A DNA stretch of 64,000 nt from Atopobiaceae bacterium (GCA_017510785.1 JAFWMH010000027.1:51574-115573); one strand, 5' to 3'. Positions 17,832-26,347 are shown, counted from the stretch's first letter. Made by a program: numbers and translations. Notes: generated from the letters alone by a model not told the origin.

Positions 17832-17872
17832 TTAGAGGCTGACCGTCCTCTTTGAGGACGGTCAGCCTCTAA
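17832..17872. terminator. 41-base palindrome after pilin copy 1
   Basis: A perfect 19-bp stem with a 3-base loop (17,832-17,850 with 17,854-17,872), 77 bases after the pilin stop. Either strand lacks a long T-run, but the stem strength makes it a likely bidirectional terminator. Confidence 0.7.
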
Positions 17873-18692
17873 AGCATCGAACACGTTGCATGTCTGAGAG
17901 GGTGGAAGCCCGTTTCACTCCTAGCGGCAGAAATCGCGTTTACTATGGCAAAGATGCTCGGTGCGATGTGGCGTGTGAAATTGAGTTTAAGCCCGTCTGA
18001 TAATCGAAAAACATGTAGTGGACGTGACAGGCAGGGCCATACCCAACGCGAGACTGGTAGACGCACGAATACCATGGAAATAATTGAAAATGAATCAGGA
18101 AGTGAAGCGTGCTGCGACCCGATGAGGCTCACAGATATAGGAGTTGGAAGGAAGGACCGACCGGCTTCCATGTATGGCCAAATGAGTTCTGCGACAGCGA
18201 CAGCAAAAACTGTAAGAATCTGGAAGAGGGCCATAGCGACGTAGGCAGCGGGCAGAAAAGTGGGGTCGACAGGCCATAGAAACCGATGTGCACAGAGCAG
18301 TAAAGCGGGAATATTTAAGCGGGCACTGCTAACCATCTGAAAACAGTTAAAACGCTTTTGCTCGCGCAAGAGCAACAAGAAGCTCGTGCTACGGCACGCC
18401 AAGGAACAGAAGTGCTAGCGACTGCGGATAGAATGGCTATGGTAGAGCGTAACGCGTTGCTGGGGGTAAACCGTGATGAGCATACGGAGTGATGATTCAA
18501 GAGAAGCTCCAACCCGAAGCCCATAACGTATTGCGATACATATAGAAAAACATGATGGGCGTTTGGCATTTCCAAGGCATGCGACAGATTAGCGTAGCAA
18601 ACATTTTCGCAACGATTGACGTACATACTAGAGCAGCGATTCCACAGGTTGGCCAGTCGAGTGGCATAGTTTCCACGCAAAATGTTCCTCAT
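17869..18692 (-). pseudogene. Possible decayed membrane-protein gene
   Basis: Two open stretches overlap in different minus-strand frames: 18,692-18,315 (125 residues) and 18,402-17,869 (177 residues). Both contain hydrophobic segments, for example AYVAMALFQILTVFAVAVAE, separated by charged or Cys-rich noise. Joined by a frameshift near 18,350 they would read as one polytopic protein, in the manner of the large membrane-type LuxR regulators common in Coriobacteriia. No HTH is visible and no ribosome site is good, so this is a weak call; chance frames remain possible. Confidence 0.3.
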
Positions 18693-18785
18693 GGTGCTTC
18701 ATAGCCGCAGGATTGGTCACTTGCGGAGTCCCTCGCAGTCGGGACCCGGCCCAACGGGGGGCGTCCGAGCGAGTCGCTCAACCCA

Positions 18786-18984
18786 AGTGTACATTCTACC
18801 GACCACGAAAACCTTTGATGAGCAAAAGTGCAGGTAGACGGCCACATGCTAGAAGATGATGCGGCAGAATGTACACTGAAACAAGCCTAAAGTGTACATT
18901 TGGACGACCCCCCGAAAAGCTCTTATCAAAGAAAGTGCAGGTAGACGGCCATATGCGCAAATGTGATGCGGCAGAATGTACACT
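18786..18984. repeat. Two tandem ~107-bp units with inverted ends
   Basis: Each unit starts with agtgtacatt and ends with its inverse form, agaatgtacact, and contains the shared block gtgcaggtagacggcca and gatgcggcagaatgtacact. The second copy starts about 108 bases after the first and differs in the middle. The units lie between pilin copies 1 and 2, 160 bases beyond the end of pilin 2. Confidence 0.75.
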
Positions 18985-19150
18985 CGCGGCTCGTCTCGGT
19001 ATTGGCAAGCAGGGCAGAAGACCCCTAGACTCTTGCCAATGCGCAAGCTATGAAGCATCTTGGGGAGCGTACCACGAAAATAGCAAGGGCACCTCACTAG
19101 AGAAGCCCTTGCTAAGAAGTTAGTAAACAATGATTTGTTATTAAGTGAGG

Positions 19151-19618
19151 TTATGTCCACGCGATAGTAATAGTATCGGCAGTTCCCTTCGTGGAGCTGT
19201 GCGCATAAGTAATCGTGCATGTACCGCCCGACGTTACACTATCCCAGCTACTGTCATACTTTACGCCGCCGATGTTTACATCAGCCATATTGGTATCCCA
19301 ACCACTCACGCGTTGATTTAAACCAGAAATCGTTGCAGTGTATGTTCCATTATTCTCTGCAATTGTGCAGTTCGGAATAGTTGATGCAATGCTCCCCGTT
19401 TCGCCGGAAACCGCGTTCGCCATGAGCTCCGCATAAGCCGAGCGGACGTTAGCAAGGTCGGTAGACTCGCGCGACTTCTCCAACTGGCTAGTGAACACCG
19501 GGATCGCGATAGCGATGAGCACCGCGATGATGGCGACAACGATGAGCATCTCCATCAGCGTGAAGCCGCCGTCGCGCTTGGAGAGCTCCTCGCGCCTCTT
19601 CTCCAGATAGTCCTTCAT
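19151..19618 (-). CDS. Type IV pilin, copy 2 (possible silent cassette)
   Basis: A 155-residue prepilin with the same leader and helix as copy 1 (cleavage RDGG/FTLMEM, Glu5). Its variable domain shares little with copy 1 and has two cysteines (IPNCTIAEN and GTCTITYAH) that could form the C-terminal disulfide loop typical of pilins. Upstream of the shared gtgggac-ATG block the sequence reads ccg with only a weak ggtgg, and a longer frame to 19,795 has no start signal. It faces copy 1 head to head, its 3' end toward 17,755, so the two 5' blocks form 150-base inverted repeats 2.2 kb apart. Confidence 0.85.
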   Translation of the reverse strand: MKDYLEKRREELSKRDGGFTLMEMLIVVAIIAVLIAIAIPVFTSQLEKSRESTDLANVRSAYAELMANAVSGETGSIASTIPNCTIAENNGTYTATISGLNQRVSGWDTNMADVNIGGVKYDSSWDSVTSGGTCTITYAHSSTKGTADTITIAWT

Positions 19619-19899
19619 GTCCCACCGGAAGTCACGGGGGTGCGCGCAACGCTCGCGAGGCGTTTTGCTGAGAAGAATTGGAAGTGGTTGGTTGTCTGGC
19701 AAGAGGCACAACAACGGCCTTCCGCTGGGCCATGCTACGTCACACTCAAAGGCATGAAACGAATCCGACGCAGGCCGAGCGTCAACGGAGGCCATTCCGG
19801 TGACATCTTCTCGTTCTCATCCCGAGACAAGTCCCGTCACCGAGACAAGTCACGTCATAATCGGGCACCGTAACCACCACGACCATACGCACGGTCCCG

Positions 19900-19937
19900 C
19901 CGATCGAGAAGCACGTTGTGGCGTGCTTCTCGATCGG
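19900..19937. repeat. 16-bp perfect hairpin upstream of the DUF4869 gene
   Basis: ccgatcgagaagcacg pairs perfectly with its inverse across a 6-base loop. A nearby direct repeat, cgagacaagtc-cgtca, occurs twice at 19,823-19,854. The rest of 19,619-20,184 shows no coding potential. Confidence 0.6.
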
Positions 19938-20184
19938 TGACAAAATGAGCCTCCAAAGGCGGCTGCCCGTGCACGGCCCGAAGCGTCGCCGCGAGTGTCA
20001 CGGCCTGTCGACAGCCAGCCACAAGATGCACCCGTGCGTAAGAAACACCCCGAGTTGAGAAGGGACTGCCGAACCAATCCGGCTCACGCGGGAGAGACAA
20101 ATGTGTACAAACACATCAGCAACGACGGAGCCACAATCTGGGATAATGTGACCACTGACGGTAACCAACAACCGGGGGAATGGG

Positions 20185-20622
20185 ATGCTCAGGGTGCACT
20201 TCGGCGATATGGACGAGGTGGTCTACAACACGTCCGCATATTTCAAGTTCAACTACCAGCCGCACTGGCTCGAGGATCAGCGCGTTCAGCAGATGATACT
20301 CGACGTGGACAAGTCCCGGGTGCTGGGCAACGGTGCTATCGACAGCCCCGTGCTGGGCGTAATCGCGCCCGTCAGCCTTTCCGGCGGCGTCAAGGCGCTT
20401 ATTCTTATAGACAAGGTGCCCGATAAGGTCTTCAATGCCTCCAACTGCGGAGACAACTGCGCCGCTTGGCTACTGCGCATCGGCGGAGAGAAGGATGTGA
20501 CCGTCAACCTTCGACACATCATGGACTTTGGCAACGGGCGCTTCGAGCTGGAGATTGTAAACACGGGCGATGTGGTCCATTCCATGGCCGAGCTCGTCCC
20601 CATCGCGGGAAGGTACGTGTAA
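20185..20622 (+). CDS. DUF4869-like protein
   Basis: A 145-residue soluble protein matching my recollection of the DUF4869 family: MLRVHFGDMDEVVYNTS start, central SPVLGVIAPVSLSGGVKAL, and a CGDNCAAWLLRI segment. The family has no established function. It overlaps the following P-loop gene by one base (taATG), so the pair is translated together. Preceded by a gggggaa site. A degenerate piece of a second DUF4869-like gene is at 23,330. It may belong to a defence or conflict module, but nothing in the sequence proves that. Confidence 0.7.
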   Translation: MLRVHFGDMDEVVYNTSAYFKFNYQPHWLEDQRVQQMILDVDKSRVLGNGAIDSPVLGVIAPVSLSGGVKALILIDKVPDKVFNASNCGDNCAAWLLRIGGEKDVTVNLRHIMDFGNGRFELEIVNTGDVVHSMAELVPIAGRYV

Positions 20623-21611
20623 TGCGGGGTCGTCACACGCTGCGTGTCCAGTCCGCCCACCTGCGCTACGACATGGAGTTCAGTAGGAACGTTACCGTGA
20701 TTCAAGGTGACAGTGCCACGGGCAAGACGACGCTCATTGAAATGATTCAAGCATTCCTGCTTGACGGTGCGGACACTGGCATCTCCCTCACGTGCGACTG
20801 CCCGTGTCGGGTTCTAGCAGGAAGCACGTGGAGGGAGCAGCTCTCCTTGATTGAGGAGAGCATCGTGTTCGTTGACGAAGGGAACCGCTTCGTTTCCTCC
20901 GTGGAGTTCGCAAGAGCGGTACGGGAATCGAGCAACTACTTCGTCATCGTGACGCGGGAGGCGCTCGACGCCCTGCCGTACAGCGTCAGCGAGATCTACG
21001 GGCTCAAGAGTTCGGGAAAGTTCGGCTCGCTCGAACCCGTATACCATCAGATGTATCGGATCTACGGTGACGAGGTGCCATCGGCTGATAAGGCTGACAT
21101 AATCCTCACGGAGGACTCGAACTCCGGGTATGACTTCTTTGCGACAGTATCTGCTGAGGCGAATCTTGAATGCGCATCGGCGGGTGGCGCCGCCAGGGTA
21201 TTCACTAAGCTTCAGGAATATGATAATGACACTCGAGTGACCGTCGTGGCCGATGGTGCAGCGTTCGGATCGCAAATGGGTAGGGTTTATCAGCTTATGC
21301 AAAGAAGGCACGGTGTTTGCCTCTATTTGCCAGAGTCATTCGAGTGGATTATCCTCTCGTCAGGTATGTTGAAGGACGTTGAAGTCCAGAGAATGCTTGA
21401 CAATCCGTCTGCGTATATCGACAGCGAAAGCTATTTTAGTTGGGAGAGGTTCTTTACGGCCGAACTCATTCGAAGGACGAGCGGAACGTGGCTGCAGTAC
21501 TCTAAGGCAAAGCTAAACCCCGTTTATCTACAGGGGAAGTGCCGAGAGCGAATCATCGAAGCTCTTCCGGAGGTTGTACAAAGGCAGCTTGGCGGGTCTG
21601 CTGGAAGATAA
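20622..21611 (+). CDS. P-loop NTPase partner of the DUF4869 protein
   Basis: A 329-residue protein with Walker A GDSATGKTTLIEM near residue 30 and a Walker-B-like SIVFVDEG near residue 90. The order resembles compact AAA/ABC-type ATPases without a signature motif. The C-terminal half contains an RVTVVADGAAFGSQMG strand-loop and a helical end, with no domain I can name. It is co-translated with the DUF4869 gene. There is no transmembrane segment, so a cytoplasmic ATPase is expected. Function unknown. Confidence 0.65.
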   Translation: MRGRHTLRVQSAHLRYDMEFSRNVTVIQGDSATGKTTLIEMIQAFLLDGADTGISLTCDCPCRVLAGSTWREQLSLIEESIVFVDEGNRFVSSVEFARAVRESSNYFVIVTREALDALPYSVSEIYGLKSSGKFGSLEPVYHQMYRIYGDEVPSADKADIILTEDSNSGYDFFATVSAEANLECASAGGAARVFTKLQEYDNDTRVTVVADGAAFGSQMGRVYQLMQRRHGVCLYLPESFEWIILSSGMLKDVEVQRMLDNPSAYIDSESYFSWERFFTAELIRRTSGTWLQYSKAKLNPVYLQGKCRERIIEALPEVVQRQLGGSAGR

Positions 21612-21944
21612 TATGGATGGTGTGATTGTGCGTTTTATAAATATGCGCACGACAAACGTCCTGCGGCAATGATGGTAAGCGCCCGGAATGTCGCAAGGCG
21701 TCAGCTTGCCACTACAAACGCTTACAACCGCTGCGATACGCACAATCCACGGCGGTAAAATGGCATGATGATGGACCAGGTTGGGTACGAGAGCCTTATA
21801 CGGGTGGCAGAGTCAGAGCGAGTCGGTCATCTCAAAAACCTGTAAGCATCGTTCCCATCGCGTCGGCAGTGCCGTAAGATGCGCACGGTCTGCGCGAGCC
21901 ACAGACACGTGACTAACCCGGCAACGTCTTGCATGACGCTTGTT
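21612..21944. other. Gap without a gene
   Basis: No frame with a start site is seen. A 9-base inverted pair (attgtgcgt near 21,625 and acgcacaat near 21,736) is the only structure noticed. Confidence 0.5.
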
Positions 21945-23174
21945 CTACTGATCCTTGGGAGCAGAATCGTCTATACCAAGCCCGCGATCCTTCAGTGTCC
22001 AGTGAAGCTCGAAACCCTCGTACGAGCTGAATAGGTTAAAGAACTCGTCGGCTGTGTACCTCATGCCATCGACCACGATGCAAGGAACGCCAAAGTCATC
22101 GACATCCAATCTACCCCATCCAGAATTATTGGCATACGTATCCTTTCGCGTGTAGGGAGGGAGGTTGGTGGGCAAAGTGAACACGTGGGTCGACGGTTTG
22201 CTGAGCACGACCTGCACCTTGTCCCACAGCTTGTTGAACGCCTCTTGGGGATCATCGTCAAGCTCGGAGTACATGCCCACTTCGAGGCCCACATACCGCT
22301 TGTCGCCTTTGGAGTCAGGTATCTCCCGCGCGGTCCACGAAGTGAGGTTCGGTCCGACCAACCTCTCTACAGCGAACTCCACTGCCTTGCCGTTTTCGTC
22401 GAACGCGACGAGTGCCAAGCCGTCGTCCGAGAAGTGCGGGAGACCCAACGTATCCTCCACCTTGGCGTTGTAGCAGCTCAAGCAGTACGGCACACGGCCA
22501 ACAAACACCCGCGGCGCGCGCCCGCAGCGTGTGCACTTGTCTGCGGGAAAGCGCATGCTGGGACTTCGCGCGTTTTCGTCATTGTCTGAGGGATCGCACT
22601 GGACGCAGGTAGGCTCGCGCGTACCGCTATGTGTGCCACGGTCTTGCTTTCCCGCGCCCATGGCAAACGGCTCGATGCCGGCCACACGCAGATCCTCGGC
22701 CATCCACGTCCTGGGATACCCGTAGCCCTGGCGCGTCGCGCAATGGCACGTATCGTCGTTCACCACGAGCGTCATGCGACGCTGGAACTGGGAACTGCGC
22801 TCGCAGTCAAGTATCATGAGATAGTCGATCGCGGCGTTCATGCATCCCACGGCCTTCCGTCCGTGCGTCCTCTCGAAGGAACACTGGTCTCGACCTTGCA
22901 GGTATTCGTCGACTGCGTCCCGCGAAAAGCCCGATGCAAGCATACCGCGTTGGATGAGGTCGATGCACGTCTTCGAGAGATTCTTCCAATCTGCAGCCCG
23001 CATTGCCGTAACGCAACAGAACCGGTTGGCGGCGTTACACAGCACAAGCATCACACGTCCGTCGAGTTGCACCCGGTGTGCGTCCCAGCACCAAAGAAGG
23101 TCGCATTCCTCGTTAGGCGGAAGAGCCTTCCATCGAAGAAACGTCCTCAACGGATTCGTGATGCCGATTTGCAT
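21945..23174 (-). CDS. DUF6933-like protein with zinc ribbon
   Basis: A 409-residue protein in two parts. Residues 1-130 resemble the DUF6933 pattern (MQIGITNPL..., LLWCWDAHRVQLDGRVMLVLCNAANRFCC). After an acidic linker, CTRCGRAP...YCLSCYN forms a four-cysteine zinc ribbon near residue 220, followed by a domain of about 170 residues I cannot name, ending in a WTLKDRGLG-type strand. The ATG follows gggaggaac, a strong site. It is not obviously a nuclease or a transposase. It sits next to a DUF4869 relic, and the two may have arrived together. Confidence 0.65.
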   Translation of the reverse strand: MQIGITNPLRTFLRWKALPPNEECDLLWCWDAHRVQLDGRVMLVLCNAANRFCCVTAMRAADWKNLSKTCIDLIQRGMLASGFSRDAVDEYLQGRDQCSFERTHGRKAVGCMNAAIDYLMILDCERSSQFQRRMTLVVNDDTCHCATRQGYGYPRTWMAEDLRVAGIEPFAMGAGKQDRGTHSGTREPTCVQCDPSDNDENARSPSMRFPADKCTRCGRAPRVFVGRVPYCLSCYNAKVEDTLGLPHFSDDGLALVAFDENGKAVEFAVERLVGPNLTSWTAREIPDSKGDKRYVGLEVGMYSELDDDPQEAFNKLWDKVQVVLSKPSTHVFTLPTNLPPYTRKDTYANNSGWGRLDVDDFGVPCIVVDGMRYTADEFFNLFSSYEGFELHWTLKDRGLGIDDSAPKDQ

Positions 23175-23329
23175 GTTGTTCCTCCCGAGTTACTACGTGT
23201 GAGGTACTCGCATCTACAGGAGCGGCCCTGCGACGCCAAAGCGCTATCTCCTGCATCATTCTAGGCAATACGACACGAAGTTGGGACAACGTGGCGTAAT
23301 CGATAGTCGCCCGTCTACGATACAAAGAC

Positions 23330-23424
23330 ACCAGGTCCCAGGTGCTGGGCAACGGCGTAATCGGCAGCCCCGCGCCGGGCGTCATGGCGCCCGTCGGAGT
23401 TCTCTGGGCTATCACCCTGGTTTA
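23330..23424 (+). pseudogene. Fragment of a second DUF4869-like gene
   Basis: Bases 23,339-23,395 match 20,318-20,374 of the intact DUF4869 gene at roughly 84 percent by hand count, in the same orientation. The frame reads VLGNGVIGSPAPGVMAPV before a TAA at 23,422. Neither end of the gene is present, so this is a relic or a partial duplication. Confidence 0.7.
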
Positions 23425-23898
23425 AGGCGATGGCGCCACAGGCGAGGCGACGCGGATGGGATCTCCGAGCGGCGCCAAAGGCCACATGGTACGGCCGGGC
23501 CCGGGCGCACGACGGCGCCTGCCCGCGCCTCCCGACGCCGTCCGGGAAACGTGCACGCGAGGAGGACAGAAGTGCACGTTGTTCAGGGCTTTGGGTAGTT
23601 TTTCGGTATGCGTTTTCACGGGGGTCGTATTTTACCCCCTTCTACCTGCACCGGTTTTTGCGGGACCCGATACGGGGCTGGTGGGAAACCAGTCTTGAAG
23701 GCCGCCATAAAACTCAAGCTCGTGCATCTTGTCCGGACGTACGCGTTATTTCGTGCGTTGGGCAGAGGGTCCATCCATCCTTTCTCGGCAGATGCTTCGT
23801 CGAACCTCTCCCCGACCGAGGATTGCTCTGTACTTAGACGTCGCGCTACATGTGGATTTGCAATCGATCACCTATTTCACACAACATAACGTTAGTAA
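23425..23898. other. Gap without a gene
   Basis: Arg/Pro-rich chance frames only. A gggggt-accccc hairpin with an 8-base loop lies at 23,620-23,639, close to a gttgttcagggc segment. No promoter or gene is supported. Confidence 0.5.
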
Positions 23899-24348
23899 TT
23901 ATTTAGGCTTAGCCCGACCAGAACCCTCGCGCGCCGCACGTTCGCGAGTCCTGGATGAAAAGTGCGGAACGTACTCGCCCGACTCAATCTCAGCGATGAG
24001 CTGCGAACACGCATCCCTTAGCTCGGGGAGGTCACCCTCGATGACGGCCCAAACGGTTGGTGCGTCAACACTCCCGTAGCTGTGCACGAGAAAGCTCCTG
24101 ACTTCCGCGACGGACGTCCAAGGTATGCTCGGGGCGTGGCCCCGTGTCTCGTCGGTAAGCTCCCTAGCCTCCTCGCACAATTGGAGTATGAGCATGTCTA
24201 TCGCCCTGCGGCAAACCCTGGAGATGGTGTCTTGGGGATAAATATATGAATCGGGGGTCACACCGAGTTCGCGGACGGTGTCGTCAACCTCGTCGATGCA
24301 CTCCACGATGGTGCGCAGGCGGAGCAGGTCGGAGCTACGAGCGCTCAT
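23899..24348 (-). CDS. hepT: HepT-type HEPN ribonuclease toxin
   Basis: A 149-residue all-helical HEPN (DUF86) protein. The active-site motif is RX4HXY, with Arg84, His89 and Tyr91 in RSFLVHSYG. In studied pairs HepT is an RNase and MntA silences it by AMP-modifying this tyrosine. The ATG at 24,348 is placed seven bases after gaaggagg, and its coding sequence overlaps the mntA end by 14 bases, so the toxin follows the antitoxin in translation. The C-terminus is basic (RTRERAAREGSGRAKPK). It lies between the DUF6933-like gene and pilin copy 3. Confidence 0.88.
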   Translation of the reverse strand: MSARSSDLLRLRTIVECIDEVDDTVRELGVTPDSYIYPQDTISRVCRRAIDMLILQLCEEARELTDETRGHAPSIPWTSVAEVRSFLVHSYGSVDAPTVWAVIEGDLPELRDACSQLIAEIESGEYVPHFSSRTRERAAREGSGRAKPK

Positions 24349-24670
24349 ATATCCTCCTTCGGTCCCTTCGCACCTCTCGCGCAAAGCGCCTCTGAGAGGG
24401 GGAGACGCACGAGTCCTCGTCGGGTGTGGTGAGGAGGTCGACGCTGACCCCGAGCGCATCCTCAAGGTCGCGCCTCAGCTCGCCGTGCTCGCCGAAGAAG
24501 GCGAGGCCAATGGGTCTGTGGTCTTCTGAGATATCGTAGCAGATGTCGACGTCGGAGAGTTCGTCCTGTTCGTCGCGCGAACAGCTGCCGAAGAGGAATG
24601 CGCGATCCACCATGGCATGGCGCTCGAACACCGGCGCGCACTCGAATGCGATCTCCCGCACGGAAAGCAT
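24335..24670 (-). CDS. mntA: MntA-type nucleotidyltransferase antitoxin
   Basis: A 111-residue minimal nucleotidyltransferase with the catalytic pattern Gly28-Ser29 and Asp40-x-Asp42 (FGSCSRDEQDELSDVDI). The third carboxylate is probably Asp78 in VSVDLL. The enzyme is expected to transfer AMP from ATP to Tyr91 of HepT. A strong aggaggt site precedes the ATG. A perfect palindrome covers the promoter 59 bases upstream. Complete and without visible mutations. Confidence 0.88.
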   Translation of the reverse strand: MLSVREIAFECAPVFERHAMVDRAFLFGSCSRDEQDELSDVDICYDISEDHRPIGLAFFGEHGELRRDLEDALGVSVDLLTTPDEDSCVSPSQRRFAREVRRDRRRIYERS

Positions 24671-24728
24671 GCGATCACCTCCTACGATCGGGCAAAAACA
24701 TACGGCGAAGCCCTGTCGCTCTGCCCTA

Positions 24729-24749
24729 AGTATACCCTATGCATAGGGT
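24729..24749 (-). promoter_or_regulatory. mntA-hepT promoter and palindromic operator
   Basis: Minus-strand TATACT (24,729-24,734) abuts a perfect 16-base palindrome, accctatgcatagggt (24,734-24,749), within the -10/-35 spacer. A dimeric repressor, perhaps the MntA-HepT complex itself, could bind here. Confidence 0.6.
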
Positions 24750-24833
24750 CGTGACCCGCTCCTTGGGCTCACCTATCGCACACTAGTGGGGGGCAATACA
24801 AGTTTGAGGACGCTTGTCGCCCAAAAGTGGGAC

Positions 24834-25265
24834 ATGAAGGACTATCTGGAGAAGAGGCGCGAGGAGCTCTCCAAGCGCGACGGCGGCTTCACGCTGATGG
24901 AGATGCTCATCGTCGTCGCCATCATCGCGGTGCTCATCGCGATCGCGATCCCGGTGTTCACGAGCCAGCTGGAGAAGTCGCGCGAGGCCACGGATAAAGC
25001 CAATCTTCGTAGCGCATATGCGGAGCAGATGGCAGCACTGGTGTCTTGGGACGGAAAGAGCGAGTTGGCACCCGTTAAGGTAAAGGCTCAGCAAGCCCAA
25101 GCTAACTGGCAATCGGACGGCGACGCCGCATCGATTAAAATTGCAGATGGTATCACAGACGCAAAAGGTAATGCAAGTGGAGTCGATGTTACAGCAAAAG
25201 TGAGCCCTGATGGTGAATGGCAGGTCAAAGCGGACACCACTAATATGAAGATTACCATTGAATAG
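24834..25265 (+). CDS. Type IV pilin, copy 3 (possible silent cassette)
   Basis: A 143-residue prepilin with the shared leader and helix (RDGG/FTLMEMLIVV). The variable domain is Lys/Ala/Asp-rich and cysteine-free, ending QVKADTTNMKITIE; it does not resemble the other copies. Directly before gtgggac-ATG the sequence is cgcccaaaa, with no good ribosome site; a GTG at 24,786 extends the frame but is also unsupported. It is followed by its own terminator. It points toward copy 4, mirroring the copy 1/copy 2 arrangement. Confidence 0.85.
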   Translation: MKDYLEKRREELSKRDGGFTLMEMLIVVAIIAVLIAIAIPVFTSQLEKSREATDKANLRSAYAEQMAALVSWDGKSELAPVKVKAQQAQANWQSDGDAASIKIADGITDAKGNASGVDVTAKVSPDGEWQVKADTTNMKITIE

Positions 25266-25297
25266 GTCTTCATCTGCGATTCATAGCTAAAACATCA

Positions 25298-25337
25298 GAA
25301 GGGTATCCGCACATGTAAATTTGGATACCCTTCTTCT
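25298..25337 (+). terminator. Terminator of pilin copy 3
   Basis: An 11-bp perfect stem (gaagggtatcc with ggatacccttc) and a 14-base loop, followed by ttctttg, 33 bases after the stop. Confidence 0.75.
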
Positions 25338-25694
25338 TTGCTTGGGTCTTGCCAAGTGTATCTATCACAAATCGTTGCGGGCAGTAGATGCACCTTGAAC
25401 CACATGCATGGGAAACTCCCATGTAACTGTGCTCGTAATAAATTAGTTCTTGCTCATACAAATATGATGAGACTGTTTTTTCCCGAAGCGGTTATCTTGC
25501 CATTCGCGCTTGTTGGATGCAGAAAGTGAGAAACTTGGTACGACAGCGCCCCGATGGTTCCTGCATCATCAGCGTCAATGGCACTTCATTTCATCTAAAG
25601 AAACGTCTACCTTTTCCGTTCCCCTCAGCCTCTGAGGTTATGTATCAGTGACTCACGACAGCAGAACGTGTGTCAACCACATATGTTGTTTAAC

Positions 25695-25800
25695 GGCCTT
25701 TCTACAGTACGCTTGTAAATCGTTGAATCACACTAGCGATAAACACCTTCATTAGCGTGAAACTACCTACGTTCTTGTACTCATTTAGATAATTGCCAAT
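25695..25800 (-). pseudogene. Relic of a fifth pilin leader and helix
   Basis: On the minus strand, 25,790 down to 25,715 translates as NYLNEYKNVGSFTLMKVFI and then ASVIQRFTSVL, aligning with DYLEKRREELSKRDGGFTLM of the live copies. GGFTLMEM has become GSFTLMKV and the downstream helix is broken by polar residues. It lies between copies 3 and 4, on the same strand as copy 4. The rest of 25,338-25,832 shows no gene; a 63-residue frame at 25,270-25,461 has no support. Confidence 0.6.
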
Positions 25801-25832
25801 GATGTGCTTTTTCAATGCTCCGTGCTTGCAGG

Positions 25833-25882
25833 AATGCTAACAAAGAGCGGGATGCCAATTGTTGACATCCCGCCTTAGCATT
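25833..25882 (-). terminator. Terminator of pilin copy 4
   Basis: Nested stems aatgctaa/ttagcatt and gcgggatg/catcccgc. On the minus strand the inner stem is followed by tctttgtt. 18 bases beyond the pilin 4 stop. Confidence 0.75.
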
Positions 25883-25900
25883 ACGTGCAAACTGAGGAAA

Positions 25901-26347
25901 CTATGCCCAAGCAACCGTAATCGCGTTATTAGCCCCATAAGTGAATTTGATTTTCTTGTCGCCAGGCGTACCCTCATCATTCAGGCTGCTCGCATCGAAC
26001 GGAAGCTCTGTAGCCTTATTGCTCCAGTTATTCGCCTGCTGGCTCTCGATTTTCACCTTGTCGACCGTTATGCTCGTAACTTTTTTGGTGGCAGCGTCCT
26101 TTTCAAACGTTACATTGGCGTCGCTATCATCTTCGGTCAGATACGCTGCCTGCGCCGTGGCATAAGCGGACCGAATGTTTGCGACGGAGGTGCTGTCTCT
26201 CGCGTTCTCAAGTTGGCTAGTGAACACCGGGATCGCGATTGCGATGAGCACCGCGATGATGGCGACGACGATGAGCATCTCCATCAGCGTGAAGCCGCCG
26301 TCGCGCTTGGAGAGCTCCTCGCGCCTCTTCTCCAGATAGTCCTTCAT
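25901..26347 (-). CDS. Type IV pilin, copy 4 (possible silent cassette)
   Basis: A 148-residue prepilin with the common leader and helix; base identity with the other copies starts to fall at the end of the helix (QLENARDSTS). Its variable domain is the closest to copy 1: both have the pattern RSAYA-xxQAAYL, an Asn/Val-rich region and a final TFTY/KFTYG...TI segment, suggesting a common family. No cysteines. Upstream of gtgggac-ATG is agat, a poor ribosome site. It faces copy 3 head to head. Confidence 0.85.
   Translation of the reverse strand: MKDYLEKRREELSKRDGGFTLMEMLIVVAIIAVLIAIAIPVFTSQLENARDSTSVANIRSAYATAQAAYLTEDDSDANVTFEKDAATKKVTSITVDKVKIESQQANNWSNKATELPFDASSLNDEGTPGDKKIKFTYGANNAITVAWA

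Noticed and set aside
23113..23415. Minus-strand frame overlapping the DUF6933-like start
   Set aside because: It reads the DUF4869 relic backwards and has no start signal.
25270..25461. 63-residue minus-strand frame with CxxC (CIYCPQ)
   Set aside because: It overlaps the pilin 3 terminator, has no start site, and the remaining residues fit no zinc protein.
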